48,167 bases of DNA, from assembly GCA_017694655.1 (NCBI GenBank), contig JADIMQ010000052.1, forward strand, positions 1-48,167, given 5' to 3'. Positions 36,131 to 44,992 of the stretch are shown here, piece by piece (the stretch's first letter is position 1; each line of letters starts with the position of its first letter). Below the pieces are notes generated by a model. The model was not told the DNA's origin, did no database searches, and saw nothing but the letters and a program-made list of their open reading frames with translations. A program made the translations under genes and the position numbers. The DNA is from Candidatus Cryptobacteroides merdigallinarum (GTDB lineage: Bacteria > Bacteroidota > Bacteroidia > Bacteroidales > UBA932).

Positions 36131-38035
36131 TTACCATCCCGGATTCTGTACCAGGTTGTTCAACGATGCGACATCATTCATGGAGAACGGATACCAGTAG
36201 TTCCGCATCTCGAATACCCTCTGCTCCGGAATGAGGTCCACTACCTCGTAAGTGAATTCGAGGGTGCTCTTGTCTGCCACTGAAGTGTGGTCCGGATTTA
36301 CAGGTGTCGCCCTGATTCCCTTTATCGGGTAAGGGTCGTCAAAAACCTTATGCGCAATCATCCACCGCCTCAGGTCCCACCAGCGGTTGTTTTCAAACAT
36401 CAGCTCGACACCTCTTTCCCGTCTGTATGCTTCCCTGAATTTCTGTGGGTCCGAATATATGGAAGACGGCATCTCGCCTATTCCTGCACGCTCCCTGACT
36501 ACGTTTATCGCCTCCAGGGCAGACATTTCGCATCCGTCTACCCTTGCCGTAGCAGAACCTGTCGCCTCAAAAGACGCTTCCGCAAAGTCAAGGTAAACCT
36601 GGGCCATCCTTATGAATACGGTTATGACCCTGTACTGACCGAAATTCTTGGTGAATGCATCGGCTCCTTCCCACATGAATTTCTTGCAGGCATACCCTGT
36701 CATGGACCGGTCATCCGTGGAAGATGCCGACAGGACCTGGTCGTAGTCAAGCCCCCCTATGTATGATTCATAGTACAGGGTCTTGCCGCTTGCATCCACT
36801 CCCCACTTCTCTCCTGGCAGGATAATGTTGACATGGAGCCTCGGGTCCCTGTCAGCATAAGGGTCCTGCGGGTTGTATCCTGCATTCGGGTCATCTATAG
36901 GATAATAAAGCCCGTCGCTGCCCTCCTTTTCAAAAAGGTCCACCATATTCTGGGTAGGCGCGTTGTATGCCATCGCGTCATTTCCGGTACCGTCTGCCCA
37001 TCTTCCTGGAATCCAGAGGCAGCGCATCTGCCGTGTAAATGCTTCATTCTTGTTATAAGTCGCACCTGGTGTGCCCTGTGACCTGTTGTACCACAGGTAT
37101 TCCTTCTGCGTATACGGCGGAGCCGACCAGTAGAATATGTGCTTGTAGTCCGCCCCGTCCATCATCCCGTAGCCGAGCTGCGGATTGGTATTGATGTAGT
37201 TGATAAGGTCCCAGGCAGACTTGGCTGCGACTGCCGCCCTGCTCTTGTCATACTCCATCACCTGGATGGAGCTCAGGTCATTCTGCATGAGAGGGCTTGC
37301 ATCATAGAGCTGTGCCATCTCCTTGAGCGCCATGGCTGCTATCCTGGTTGCACGTCCGGTATTCGAGGCATCCCACACGTCCGGAAGCATGGAAATGGCG
37401 GCCTCGATATCTGTCATCATCCAGTCATGCGAGCCGTGGTAAGTCTGGCGCGGGCGATCCTCGTCACCGTCCCCCATGAAAAGGGTGTCGAAGATCGGCA
37501 TGCCGCCGTATCTCCTTATAAGGTTGAAATAGAACCATGCCCGGAGGAAATGTGCCTGCCCGAGAATCTCGTTTTTCTGGGTATCGGACAGGTTCGGCAC
37601 CTTGTCTATGTCCTGGATGACCCGGCTGACAATACGGATTCCCTTATATGACATCCATATAGACGTACCGCCGTAATTACCCCCGTTCGGAGAAGGCTCG
37701 TCATTGCCTATTTCGAAATCCGTTATGTCCTGGGACAGCCAGTTGCCGGAGTTTATCGGCTTTGTAGGAGTAGAATTGTAAAGCGAGGCCAGCTCGTCTG
37801 AAATAGCCCCTATATGAGACCTTCCGTTCCTGTATTTATCGAATGAATGGAAATTCTCAAGGTAGCTGTAGGCCTCATCCATGAATCCACGTATGGAATT
37901 GTAGTCCTTGTACACATCCTCCTCATTCAGGCCCTGGTCCGGGGACTTGTCAAGGAAGTCCTCGCAGGATGTGAAAAGCAGTATGGAAAGGAACCCGACC
38001 GCAAAAAACAATTTATGTATTTTCATGTTCTTCAT
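36131..38035 (-). CDS. SusD/RagB family glycan-binding lipoprotein (pair 2)
   Basis: The 634-residue protein has a lipobox (ILLFTSC), the SusD helical scaffold (ILGQAHFLRAWFYFNLIRRYGG), aromatic-rich loops likely to bind glycan, and a RagB-type C-terminus (REAYRRERGVELMFENNRWWDLRRW ... NLVQNPGW). It starts three bases after the SusC-2 stop and is followed by SusC-1, so the two pairs are read as one unit. It is distinct in sequence from SusD-1, so the pairs are not a recent duplication. Confidence 0.95.
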   Translation of the reverse strand: MKNMKIHKLFFAVGFLSILLFTSCEDFLDKSPDQGLNEEDVYKDYNSIRGFMDEAYSYLENFHSFDKYRNGRSHIGAISDELASLYNSTPTKPINSGNWLSQDITDFEIGNDEPSPNGGNYGGTSIWMSYKGIRIVSRVIQDIDKVPNLSDTQKNEILGQAHFLRAWFYFNLIRRYGGMPIFDTLFMGDGDEDRPRQTYHGSHDWMMTDIEAAISMLPDVWDASNTGRATRIAAMALKEMAQLYDASPLMQNDLSSIQVMEYDKSRAAVAAKSAWDLINYINTNPQLGYGMMDGADYKHIFYWSAPPYTQKEYLWYNRSQGTPGATYNKNEAFTRQMRCLWIPGRWADGTGNDAMAYNAPTQNMVDLFEKEGSDGLYYPIDDPNAGYNPQDPYADRDPRLHVNIILPGEKWGVDASGKTLYYESYIGGLDYDQVLSASSTDDRSMTGYACKKFMWEGADAFTKNFGQYRVITVFIRMAQVYLDFAEASFEATGSATARVDGCEMSALEAINVVRERAGIGEMPSSIYSDPQKFREAYRRERGVELMFENNRWWDLRRWMIAHKVFDDPYPIKGIRATPVNPDHTSVADKSTLEFTYEVVDLIPEQRVFEMRNYWYPFSMNDVASLNNLVQNPGW

Positions 38036-38038
38036 GAT

Positions 38039-41000
38039 TTAAAATGAAAGTCTGACACCGATATTATATCTCTTCACGATAGGATATACATCCGCACTCC
38101 CGTTCTCCGGGTCACGTCTCGAATCTACTCCGGAAATAGTGAAAAGGTTGTTCCCGTTCACATAGACCTGGCAGCCGGACATCCTCATGGCTTTCGTCCA
38201 TCTTTTAGGAAGCTGGTAGCTCAGTTCCAGATTCTTGAGCCTCAAGTACGAATAGTCTGAATAATTGTACGTGCTCGCTTTCTCATTATAGGTATTGTCC
38301 AGATGCACTGCCGGCCTCACCACTTCCGTAACGTCGGCATCCTCCGCAGTCCACCTGTCAAGGGTGCTCGGCTGGGCCTTTATATTCCCCCTCGGGAAAT
38401 CGAACAGGAAAGTGTTGATGTCAGCCTTGTAGACACCGGTTGCAGCATAGAACAGGGCATTGAGTGAAAGCCCCTTCCAGCTGAAGCCCAGGGTCAGTCC
38501 GTATGTAGTGAGAGGATAGTTCAGGTTCTTCACCGGCACTACATCCTTGTCATCTATGACACCGTCTGCATTGTAGTCGATATATACCAGGTCTCCCGGC
38601 ACAAGCCTGTTCTGGTTTGTCGCGGAAATGGCAGTCTGCGTATAGTTGAAAATATCGTCTATCGAGGTGAAGTTCCCTGTCGCAAGATATTTCGAGGAGT
38701 ATCCTATCGGCTTTCCGGCATCCTTCAGATAGTCGTCCAGCTTGTTCGGGTCATCCCTGAAGACAATGCGGTTCTCGCTCGTCGAGAATGTGAACTTTGC
38801 GAAATACCGGAAATCCTTCCCGATCTTGCCGTTCCATTCAGCCTCCAGGTCAAGACCGTGGTTCTTTGTCTTTCCGATATTGACGGAAGGAAGGTCCGCA
38901 CCCATCCATGGAGCCGTGGTTTTTCTGGACATGAGTATTCCATCCCTTTTCTCGTCGAAGAGATCGAGGGTAATCCTGAGATTGTGGAAGAGAGTCATCT
39001 CTATACCGAGATTCTGCTTGATTGCCGTCTCCCAGGTTGCATCAGGATAAGCCAACGCTCCTTCCGTATATTTAGGGCCGTAATTTATGCTTTGATCAAG
39101 ACCGAAAGAGGCATTTCCGCTGGAATCGAAAAGCTGGATATAATTGAAACGAAGAGCTCCCCTGTCGCTGCCGACTTCTCCGTAGGAGTATCTTATTTTC
39201 AAATTATTCAACCATTTCTTCTTTATCTTCTTCATGAACGGCTCCTCGGTAAGCCTCCAGCCGACAGAGAAGGACGGGAAGAATCCGAACCGCTTGCCTG
39301 GCGCAAATTTCTCCGAGCCGGTATATGCCGCGTTGACCTCCATCAGATAGCGTTCCTTCCAGTTGTAGGTCACTCGGCCTACCCAGTCTTCCTGATATTC
39401 AGGAAACTCGATGGACACACTCGATCCGGCTGAATCGGAAACCGTACGGTTGAAAACCGCAAGTCCCGTAACATTGTGACCGCCCTTGAATTCGCGGGCA
39501 TAATTGAGGGCTATCTCGTAATACAGTTTGCGTGAATAGCTCTTGAAAAGATCATATTCAGACCCGGTCGGCCTGTTTTCCTCGATCTGGTCGTCAGGGA
39601 AGCGGGTCTCAAGTATCATCGGATAGTCTATCGTTCCGTCCGGATTGATTATCGGATTGGAATAGTCATATTCCCTGTAATAACGCACACCGCTGTTCTT
39701 GGAAGCATCCGATGCGGCAACATCATATATCATGGCCTTGAACACATTGGACTCCCTTCTCGATGAGGTCGTATATGAAACCGTACCTTTGATGGAAAGT
39801 CCTTCAGTAATCATGCTCAGGTCCTGTGTCAGGATGACATCATAGAAACCTTGGAACGTCTTGTACTGCCTCTGGCCCTGCTTGTTCATAGAGAAGTAGA
39901 TATTGTCCTCTCCCTGGAAACCTGCACCCCACGAACCGTCAGAATACTGGATAGGGAAAGAGTTCGACGGAGCCCGGATAAGCGGCTCGAAAATATATGA
40001 GTCACCGCCGTCGGCATCGCGGAAACCAGGCTGGTTCCGGTATCCCATCTTTCCGGCGATGTTCACGGAGAGCTTCGTGGTATTCGTGATATTGAAGTCC
40101 AGGTTCGACCTCCAGTTGTAACGCTGGTAATAGAAGCGCGGGTCGAATTCGTCCTGTTTCTCTATATTGTAGATGTCCCCGTCCCTCAGGTAACCTATCG
40201 ACGCAAAATAGGACATCCTCTCGGTACCGCCCCTGACATTGAGGTTGTAGTTCTGCTGGAAACCGAAGTCCTTGATCATCTCATCCCACCAGTCCACTTC
40301 AGGGAAATAATCGTTGTACGGGCCGTAATTACCTGTTGCATAGGCATGCTCCCATGCAGAAATGGTCGATTCAGGAATGATGCTCGACCAGTTGTTGTCG
40401 TTGGCTGCAGCCTCATTGTACATCTTCATGCTCGTGATGTAGTCAGCCCACTCATAGTCGACCGTTGGCTGCTTGAAGCCAAAATTCGCTGAAAAGTTCA
40501 CCTTCGGCTCCTGGTCGCCTCCCCTTTTGGTTGTCAGGAGGATAACGCCGTTGGCACCTTTCACACCATATACGGCTGTCGCCGAGGCGTCCTTCAACAC
40601 GGATATACTTTCAATCTCATTGATATCCACATCGTTGAAGTCCCTTTCAACTCCATCCACAAGGACCAGAGGGGAAGCATTTCCCCACGTGGCCTTGCCA
40701 CGGATAAAGATATCTGCAGCATCATCACCCGGTTTGGATGACTTATTGATGGCGACAACACCCGGCATCTGGCCCTGGAGGGCTTCAGACACCATGTTCA
40801 CGCTGCCCGCCATCAGCAGGTCCTCTCCCTTGGCCTGGGTTATGGAACCTACACTCGACGCTTTCTTCTGCTGACCGTATCCGACGACGACTATCTCTTC
40901 CAGGAGTTCGGAGTCGGCACGCATTACAATCCGCAGATCATCCTCTGCAGAACTCACTGTAACACTTTCATCCTTATAGCCGATAAAAGAAAAGAGCAGA

Positions 41001-41221
41001 GTCGCGCCTTTCGAGACGTTGATTGAAAAACGCCCGTCGAGATCCGTAATGACTCCGTTGGTAGTACCGTCCTCACTCACATTCACCCCGGCCATAGGCT
41101 CATCCATTGCATCATCCCACACCACACCCTTTATGGTGATATCCTGAGCGGACGCCTGACTGGAAAAGAATAACGAGAAGAACAATGACAAGAAAAGCAA
41201 ATAGGTTTTGTTTGTTCTCAT
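38039..41221 (-). CDS. SusC/RagA TonB-dependent outer-membrane transporter (pair 2)
   Basis: The 1060-residue protein has a signal peptide (LLFLSLFFSLFFSSQASAQ) and a carboxypeptidase-regulatory-like domain (about 30-105; IKGVVWDDAMDEPMAGVNV, DLDGRFSI). A TonB-box region (EEIVVVGYGQQKKASS), plug (ALQGQMPGVVAI, VDGVERDFNDVD, AVYGVKGANGVILL) and barrel follow, ending IGVRLSF. It imports oligosaccharides with its SusD partner using TonB energy. The start is the ATG at 41221, before the signal peptide. A promoter box lies about 45 bases upstream, so the seven-gene Sus operon probably starts here. Confidence 0.96.
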   Translation of the reverse strand: MRTNKTYLLFLSLFFSLFFSSQASAQDITIKGVVWDDAMDEPMAGVNVSEDGTTNGVITDLDGRFSINVSKGATLLFSFIGYKDESVTVSSAEDDLRIVMRADSELLEEIVVVGYGQQKKASSVGSITQAKGEDLLMAGSVNMVSEALQGQMPGVVAINKSSKPGDDAADIFIRGKATWGNASPLVLVDGVERDFNDVDINEIESISVLKDASATAVYGVKGANGVILLTTKRGGDQEPKVNFSANFGFKQPTVDYEWADYITSMKMYNEAAANDNNWSSIIPESTISAWEHAYATGNYGPYNDYFPEVDWWDEMIKDFGFQQNYNLNVRGGTERMSYFASIGYLRDGDIYNIEKQDEFDPRFYYQRYNWRSNLDFNITNTTKLSVNIAGKMGYRNQPGFRDADGGDSYIFEPLIRAPSNSFPIQYSDGSWGAGFQGEDNIYFSMNKQGQRQYKTFQGFYDVILTQDLSMITEGLSIKGTVSYTTSSRRESNVFKAMIYDVAASDASKNSGVRYYREYDYSNPIINPDGTIDYPMILETRFPDDQIEENRPTGSEYDLFKSYSRKLYYEIALNYAREFKGGHNVTGLAVFNRTVSDSAGSSVSIEFPEYQEDWVGRVTYNWKERYLMEVNAAYTGSEKFAPGKRFGFFPSFSVGWRLTEEPFMKKIKKKWLNNLKIRYSYGEVGSDRGALRFNYIQLFDSSGNASFGLDQSINYGPKYTEGALAYPDATWETAIKQNLGIEMTLFHNLRITLDLFDEKRDGILMSRKTTAPWMGADLPSVNIGKTKNHGLDLEAEWNGKIGKDFRYFAKFTFSTSENRIVFRDDPNKLDDYLKDAGKPIGYSSKYLATGNFTSIDDIFNYTQTAISATNQNRLVPGDLVYIDYNADGVIDDKDVVPVKNLNYPLTTYGLTLGFSWKGLSLNALFYAATGVYKADINTFLFDFPRGNIKAQPSTLDRWTAEDADVTEVVRPAVHLDNTYNEKASTYNYSDYSYLRLKNLELSYQLPKRWTKAMRMSGCQVYVNGNNLFTISGVDSRRDPENGSADVYPIVKRYNIGVRLSF

Positions 41222-41265
41222 AAAACGGTTATTGATTAATTTATAGCCCCTTTTGTGGTTGTCTT

Positions 41266-41273
41266 CAAAGGTA
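41266..41273 (-). promoter_or_regulatory. -7 box of the Sus operon
   Basis: TACCTTTG on the minus strand fits TAnnTTTG, 44 bases before the SusC-2 ATG. No -33 TTTG is evident, as might be expected of a regulated promoter. Confidence 0.5.
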
Positions 41274-41308
41274 CACATTATCATTACCGTCCCGGGGATA
41301 TTTTTCAT

Positions 41309-41727
41309 TCATAATAAGGGTAAAAATATCCCATAGTCCTCATGGTGCGCCTGGAGCAGGCATTGAAGTATTTCAATGAATAATTTGTCGGTATATCCGG
41401 CAGCGGCTTCTTCAGCCACGGGGCGCAGTATACTGAACAAGAGAGAGGGTGACACAAAAGGAATTTTGGGTCACCCTCAAACGTCTTTCTTCGAAAGACA
41501 AACCTTATCTCAACCCCCTGCACCCCCTATTAGGGGGATCTCGCACCTACCCGGTGCGGTCCCTACGGGACTTGTTAAGGATTTTGGGTCACCCTCAAAC
41601 GTCTTTCTTCGAAACCATTGACGAACAGAGAGCAATTGTGCTTGCACAAATTGCCGAGGTGAGGATATGGAAAAACTTCAGTTTAACCTGGACCCGTCTA
41701 GCCCCCTGAAACCATATCCTTCTCCCT
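41309..41727. other. 419-base intergenic region between sulfatase operon and Sus operon
   Basis: It contains the hairpin-string repeat (41447-41614), a further imperfect hairpin (GCAATTGTGC/GCACAAATTGC, 41632-41654), and upstream sequence of the Sus promoter. No open frame in it looks coding. Confidence 0.7.
41447..41614. repeat. dispersed structured repeat, copy B, with a 34-base direct repeat
   Basis: A 34-base sequence (beginning ATTTTGGGTCACCCTC) occurs exactly at 41463-41496 and 41581-41614. Hairpins in order are: a 13-base stem with one mismatch and a GGAA loop (41447-41476), GTCTTTC/GAAAGAC (41483-41499), CCCCCTATTAGGGGG (41523-41537), GCACC/GGTGC (41543-41557) and GTCCC/GGGAC (41559-41571). 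The last two and the following tail match copy A at 19856-19903. Confidence 0.85.
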
Positions 41728-43173
41728 TCAGTCAGAAAAATTGAACAGGGCGGAAGGCGTGCGGGCGGCGGACATGAGGGAATCCAGCTCCTGCACAAGG
41801 TCAGGATGCCCGGAGGCGACATCATGGGTCTCCCCGATATCGGACGAAAGGTCGTACAGCTGGAGAGGGCCTCCGCCGGAAACATTATAGCGCACGGCCT
41901 TCCAGTCGTCCTTCCGCAGGGCCTGCCGGCCTCCGGACTCATGGAACTCCCAATACATGTACCCGTGCTCCTCCTGCTTGCCGGAACCGACAAGCGAAGG
42001 AAGGTAGGATATGCCGTCGATTTTCACGTCCTGCGGGATTTCAGCCCCGGTTATCTCGGCCGCCGTCGGCAGGAAATCCCAGAAAGCGGAGACATGTGAG
42101 CAACTGCTTCCAGCCTGCACCTTGCCCGGCCACTTCACTATGAACGGGACACGGATGCCGCCTTCATAAAGGTCCCTCTTGTAGCCGCGGAACGGTCCGT
42201 TGCTGTCAAAGAAGTCCGGATCAGCACCGCCTTCCAGATGCGGGCCGTTATCGGAAGTGAAGACAATCATCGTATTGCCGGAGAGACCCAGACTGTCAAT
42301 GAGGCTGCATATCTCGCCGACCTGCCTGTCCAGCAGGGTCACCATGGATGCAAAGGCCGCATGGGCATTCTGCTGCGAGCCATAGCCGCCGACCTTGTAT
42401 TCAGGACCGTCGTCGCAGCCCTTGTACGACTTCTCCGGCTGCATGGAAGGACTGCCCTCCAGGGCCGCCATCTCCGCCTCCGGCAGCTTCAGTTCGGCAT
42501 GAGGGATGGTGGTCGTATACCAAAGGAAGAACGGCTTGTCCCGGTGCCCCCTTATGAACTCCAGGGCCTTCTCATGTATGAGGTAAGGGGCATAGTCGCC
42601 CTCACCGTGCCCGCTGTTCCCTTCAAGGACTATTTTCGTGGAATTGTGCCACAGGTGTCCCGGATAATAGTTATGGGCCAGTCTCTGGCAGTTGTACCCG
42701 AAAAACTCGTCGACACCCTGGGCTTCCGGAGCGCCTTCCGTACCAGGGGCGCCGAGCCCCCATTTCCCGAACACGCCGGTACTGTAGCCGCGGCTGGCGA
42801 ACATCCTGAATATATTATATGTATCCCCCGGAATCGGATACTGGCCCTCGACAGGATACTCCTTGTTTCCCCTTATAGGTGTATGTCCCGTATGCTGGCC
42901 GGTCACGAGGCAGGACCGGGACGGGGCACTCACGGCCGTCCCGGCATAATGCTGGGTGAAAATCATCCCCCTGGCAGCCAGGCTGTCTATATTCGGGGTA
43001 TGGAACCTGGTCTGGCCCAGGCAGCTCAAATCACCGTACCCGAGGTCATCCGCCAATATGAAGACCACGTTAGGAGGGACGCTTGTGCCGGCGTCGCCGC
43101 CGCACGAAGACATTACAAAGGCAGCGGCGCATAGGGACGGCAGGGACAAGGATGTCCGGACAGTTATCTTCAT
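41728..43173 (-). CDS. serine-type sulfatase lipoprotein
   Basis: The 481-residue protein (lipobox VMSSC) is a family S1 sulfatase with ILADDLGYGD, active site S82-A-P-S-R followed by SCLVTGQHTGH, FGKWGLG, TIPHAEL and FTSDNGPH. The residue for formylglycine conversion is Ser82. The GQHTGHTPIRGN segment is typical of arylsulfatase A-like Bacteroidota enzymes. It starts inside the stop of the upstream sulfatase gene (ATGA overlap), so the two are co-translated. The linkage and sugar specificity cannot be read from the sequence. Confidence 0.93.
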   Translation of the reverse strand: MKITVRTSLSLPSLCAAAFVMSSCGGDAGTSVPPNVVFILADDLGYGDLSCLGQTRFHTPNIDSLAARGMIFTQHYAGTAVSAPSRSCLVTGQHTGHTPIRGNKEYPVEGQYPIPGDTYNIFRMFASRGYSTGVFGKWGLGAPGTEGAPEAQGVDEFFGYNCQRLAHNYYPGHLWHNSTKIVLEGNSGHGEGDYAPYLIHEKALEFIRGHRDKPFFLWYTTTIPHAELKLPEAEMAALEGSPSMQPEKSYKGCDDGPEYKVGGYGSQQNAHAAFASMVTLLDRQVGEICSLIDSLGLSGNTMIVFTSDNGPHLEGGADPDFFDSNGPFRGYKRDLYEGGIRVPFIVKWPGKVQAGSSCSHVSAFWDFLPTAAEITGAEIPQDVKIDGISYLPSLVGSGKQEEHGYMYWEFHESGGRQALRKDDWKAVRYNVSGGGPLQLYDLSSDIGETHDVASGHPDLVQELDSLMSAARTPSALFNFSD

Positions 43174-44708
43174 TTCAGTTCCTCCTCCTTTACCTTGGGA
43201 TTGTAATAGTCACCCACAATGTCCAGGAAGCAGGCCTTGAGGGAGTCCGTCAGGGCCTTGTTCTCCGAAGCGATGCTGCGCACCTCTCCCCTGTCCCTTG
43301 TCAGGTCGAACAGGCTCCACTCCTTGAGGTTCCCGAGCTCGTTCCCGGTAATATTCCTTGCAGGTCCGCCATAAGGAGGTATGAGCGAATAATTCCCGCT
43401 CCTGTATGCCAGCTTGCCCTGGGCCTCATGGACAATGCCGTCCCTGGAGTCTCCCGGCTTCCCGAGGAACGCATCGAGATGCTCCTCGCTGTCAAGCCCC
43501 TCCGGGACAGTGCCGCCGACAAGCTTCCCTATGCTGGCAAAGAAGTCCAGCTGCGTGACAATGTCGTCGGAAACACCAGGTTTCACCTTACCTTTCCATG
43601 CAACGGCCATAGGGATATGGGTACCGCCGTCAAACAGGCTGTACTTTCCTCCCCTTGTACCGCAGCGCGGATCGTGGCTGCCGAGCAGTTCCACCGCATT
43701 GTCGCAGTAGCCGTCATTTATCACAGGTCCGTTGTCGCTCGTGAATATCACGATGGTGTTGTCGAGATAGCCCTTGCTATCAAGATACGCGAGCACCTCT
43801 CCGACACACCAGTCCGCCTCGACAATAGCGTCACCCCTCGGCCCGAGTCCGGTAGCCCCGACGAAACGCTGGTGCGGAGCCCTCGGGACATGAGGTTCAT
43901 GCAGTCCGTAATACAGGAAAAACGGCTTCCCGGGCTCGAGGTTGTCCACATAGTTCTTCACCTCCGACACGAAATAGTCAGCCATATCTTCGTCGACCCA
44001 CCTGGCCTTTTCTCCACCCTTCATGAACCCGATTCTCGGAATACCGTTCACAATGGAGTTGTTATGCCCGTGGTCCCAGCGCATCTTCAGCATTTCCGGG
44101 TTCGTCAGGGCTGTCGGCTCGCCTTCGAAGTTCTTGTTGTAGTCCACATATATCGGGTCCTCGGGATCGAGGCCCACCACGAGTCCGTTCCTGACATATA
44201 CGGTAGGCACACGGTCATTGGTAGCCGCTATCAGGCAGGTATAATCGAAGCCTACGGTATTGGCACTCGGGGAAATCTCCTTGTTCCAGTCCACGTTGCC
44301 GTTCCCCATCCCGAGATGCCATTTGCCTATGGCGGCAGTCTGGTAACCTGCATCCTGGAGCATCTTAGGCATAGTCGGCTGGTCCACATCTATAATGAGA
44401 GGGGCGTCGCCGGGCAATATCTTCGCCTCCGAATTCCTCCACGGGTACATTCCCGTGAACATCGCATACCGGCTCGGCGTGGACGTGGCCGAGGTGGCAT
44501 AGGCATTGTCGAACCGTATTCCGGACGAAAAAAGTGAATCAATATGCGGCGTGCTCAAGGCCGTAGCCCCGTATGCACCGAGATCTCCCATCCCGAGATC
44601 ATCCGCCACGATAAGCAGGATGTTCGGCCTTTCCGTACCGCCCTGTACACCGCAGGACGTGGCAGCGGCCAGTGCCGGCAAGACATAAAATACTTTTCTT
44701 TTCATCAT
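43170..44708 (-). CDS. serine-type sulfatase
   Basis: The 512-residue exported protein has a lipoprotein-like signal (AAATSC) and family S1 motifs: IVADDLGMGD, active site S76-T-P-S-R followed by YAMFTGMYPW, IGKWHLG, LHEPHVP and FTSDNGPV. The formylglycine residue is Ser76. It is the first gene of a two-sulfatase operon, starting at one of two successive ATG codons (44708 or 44705). It is divergent from the WYL regulator gene, with 284 bases between. Two TATATTTG boxes lie in that gap on its strand. Confidence 0.93.
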   Translation of the reverse strand: MMKRKVFYVLPALAAATSCGVQGGTERPNILLIVADDLGMGDLGAYGATALSTPHIDSLFSSGIRFDNAYATSATSTPSRYAMFTGMYPWRNSEAKILPGDAPLIIDVDQPTMPKMLQDAGYQTAAIGKWHLGMGNGNVDWNKEISPSANTVGFDYTCLIAATNDRVPTVYVRNGLVVGLDPEDPIYVDYNKNFEGEPTALTNPEMLKMRWDHGHNNSIVNGIPRIGFMKGGEKARWVDEDMADYFVSEVKNYVDNLEPGKPFFLYYGLHEPHVPRAPHQRFVGATGLGPRGDAIVEADWCVGEVLAYLDSKGYLDNTIVIFTSDNGPVINDGYCDNAVELLGSHDPRCGTRGGKYSLFDGGTHIPMAVAWKGKVKPGVSDDIVTQLDFFASIGKLVGGTVPEGLDSEEHLDAFLGKPGDSRDGIVHEAQGKLAYRSGNYSLIPPYGGPARNITGNELGNLKEWSLFDLTRDRGEVRSIASENKALTDSLKACFLDIVGDYYNPKVKEEELK

Positions 44709-44726
44709 TATTGTGGTTTAGTGTTA

Positions 44727-44734
44727 CAAATATA
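44727..44734 (-). promoter_or_regulatory. -7 box of the sulfatase operon
   Basis: TATATTTG on the minus strand lies 18 bases before the ATG. A second TATATTTG lies at 44767-44760. The -33 element is not clear for either, so the divergent gap may contain overlapping or regulated promoters. Confidence 0.5.
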
Positions 44735-44992
44735 CTTTATTTTTCATTCTGCCTACGGACAAATATATTTCAAAAAAGACTATTTTTTCTGACTATACCC
44801 TGAAAGTCCCCCGCCCAGGCACCATTCCGGCGGGCATATCTCCCGGCGCCGCCCCGGTCCAGCCCGGTATCACGGCGGGCAGCCATGCCGCCGTCACCCC
44901 GCTATGCAGGAAAAATATCGGTCCGATGCCCGTCCGTTCTGAATATTATCCTTAATTTTACCGACTCAACCGCTTTTGTAAAACTGTACGTC

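Noticed and set aside
41447..41614. CRISPR array
   Set aside because: There are only two copies of the repeat, 118 bases apart, with no regular spacers and no cas genes.
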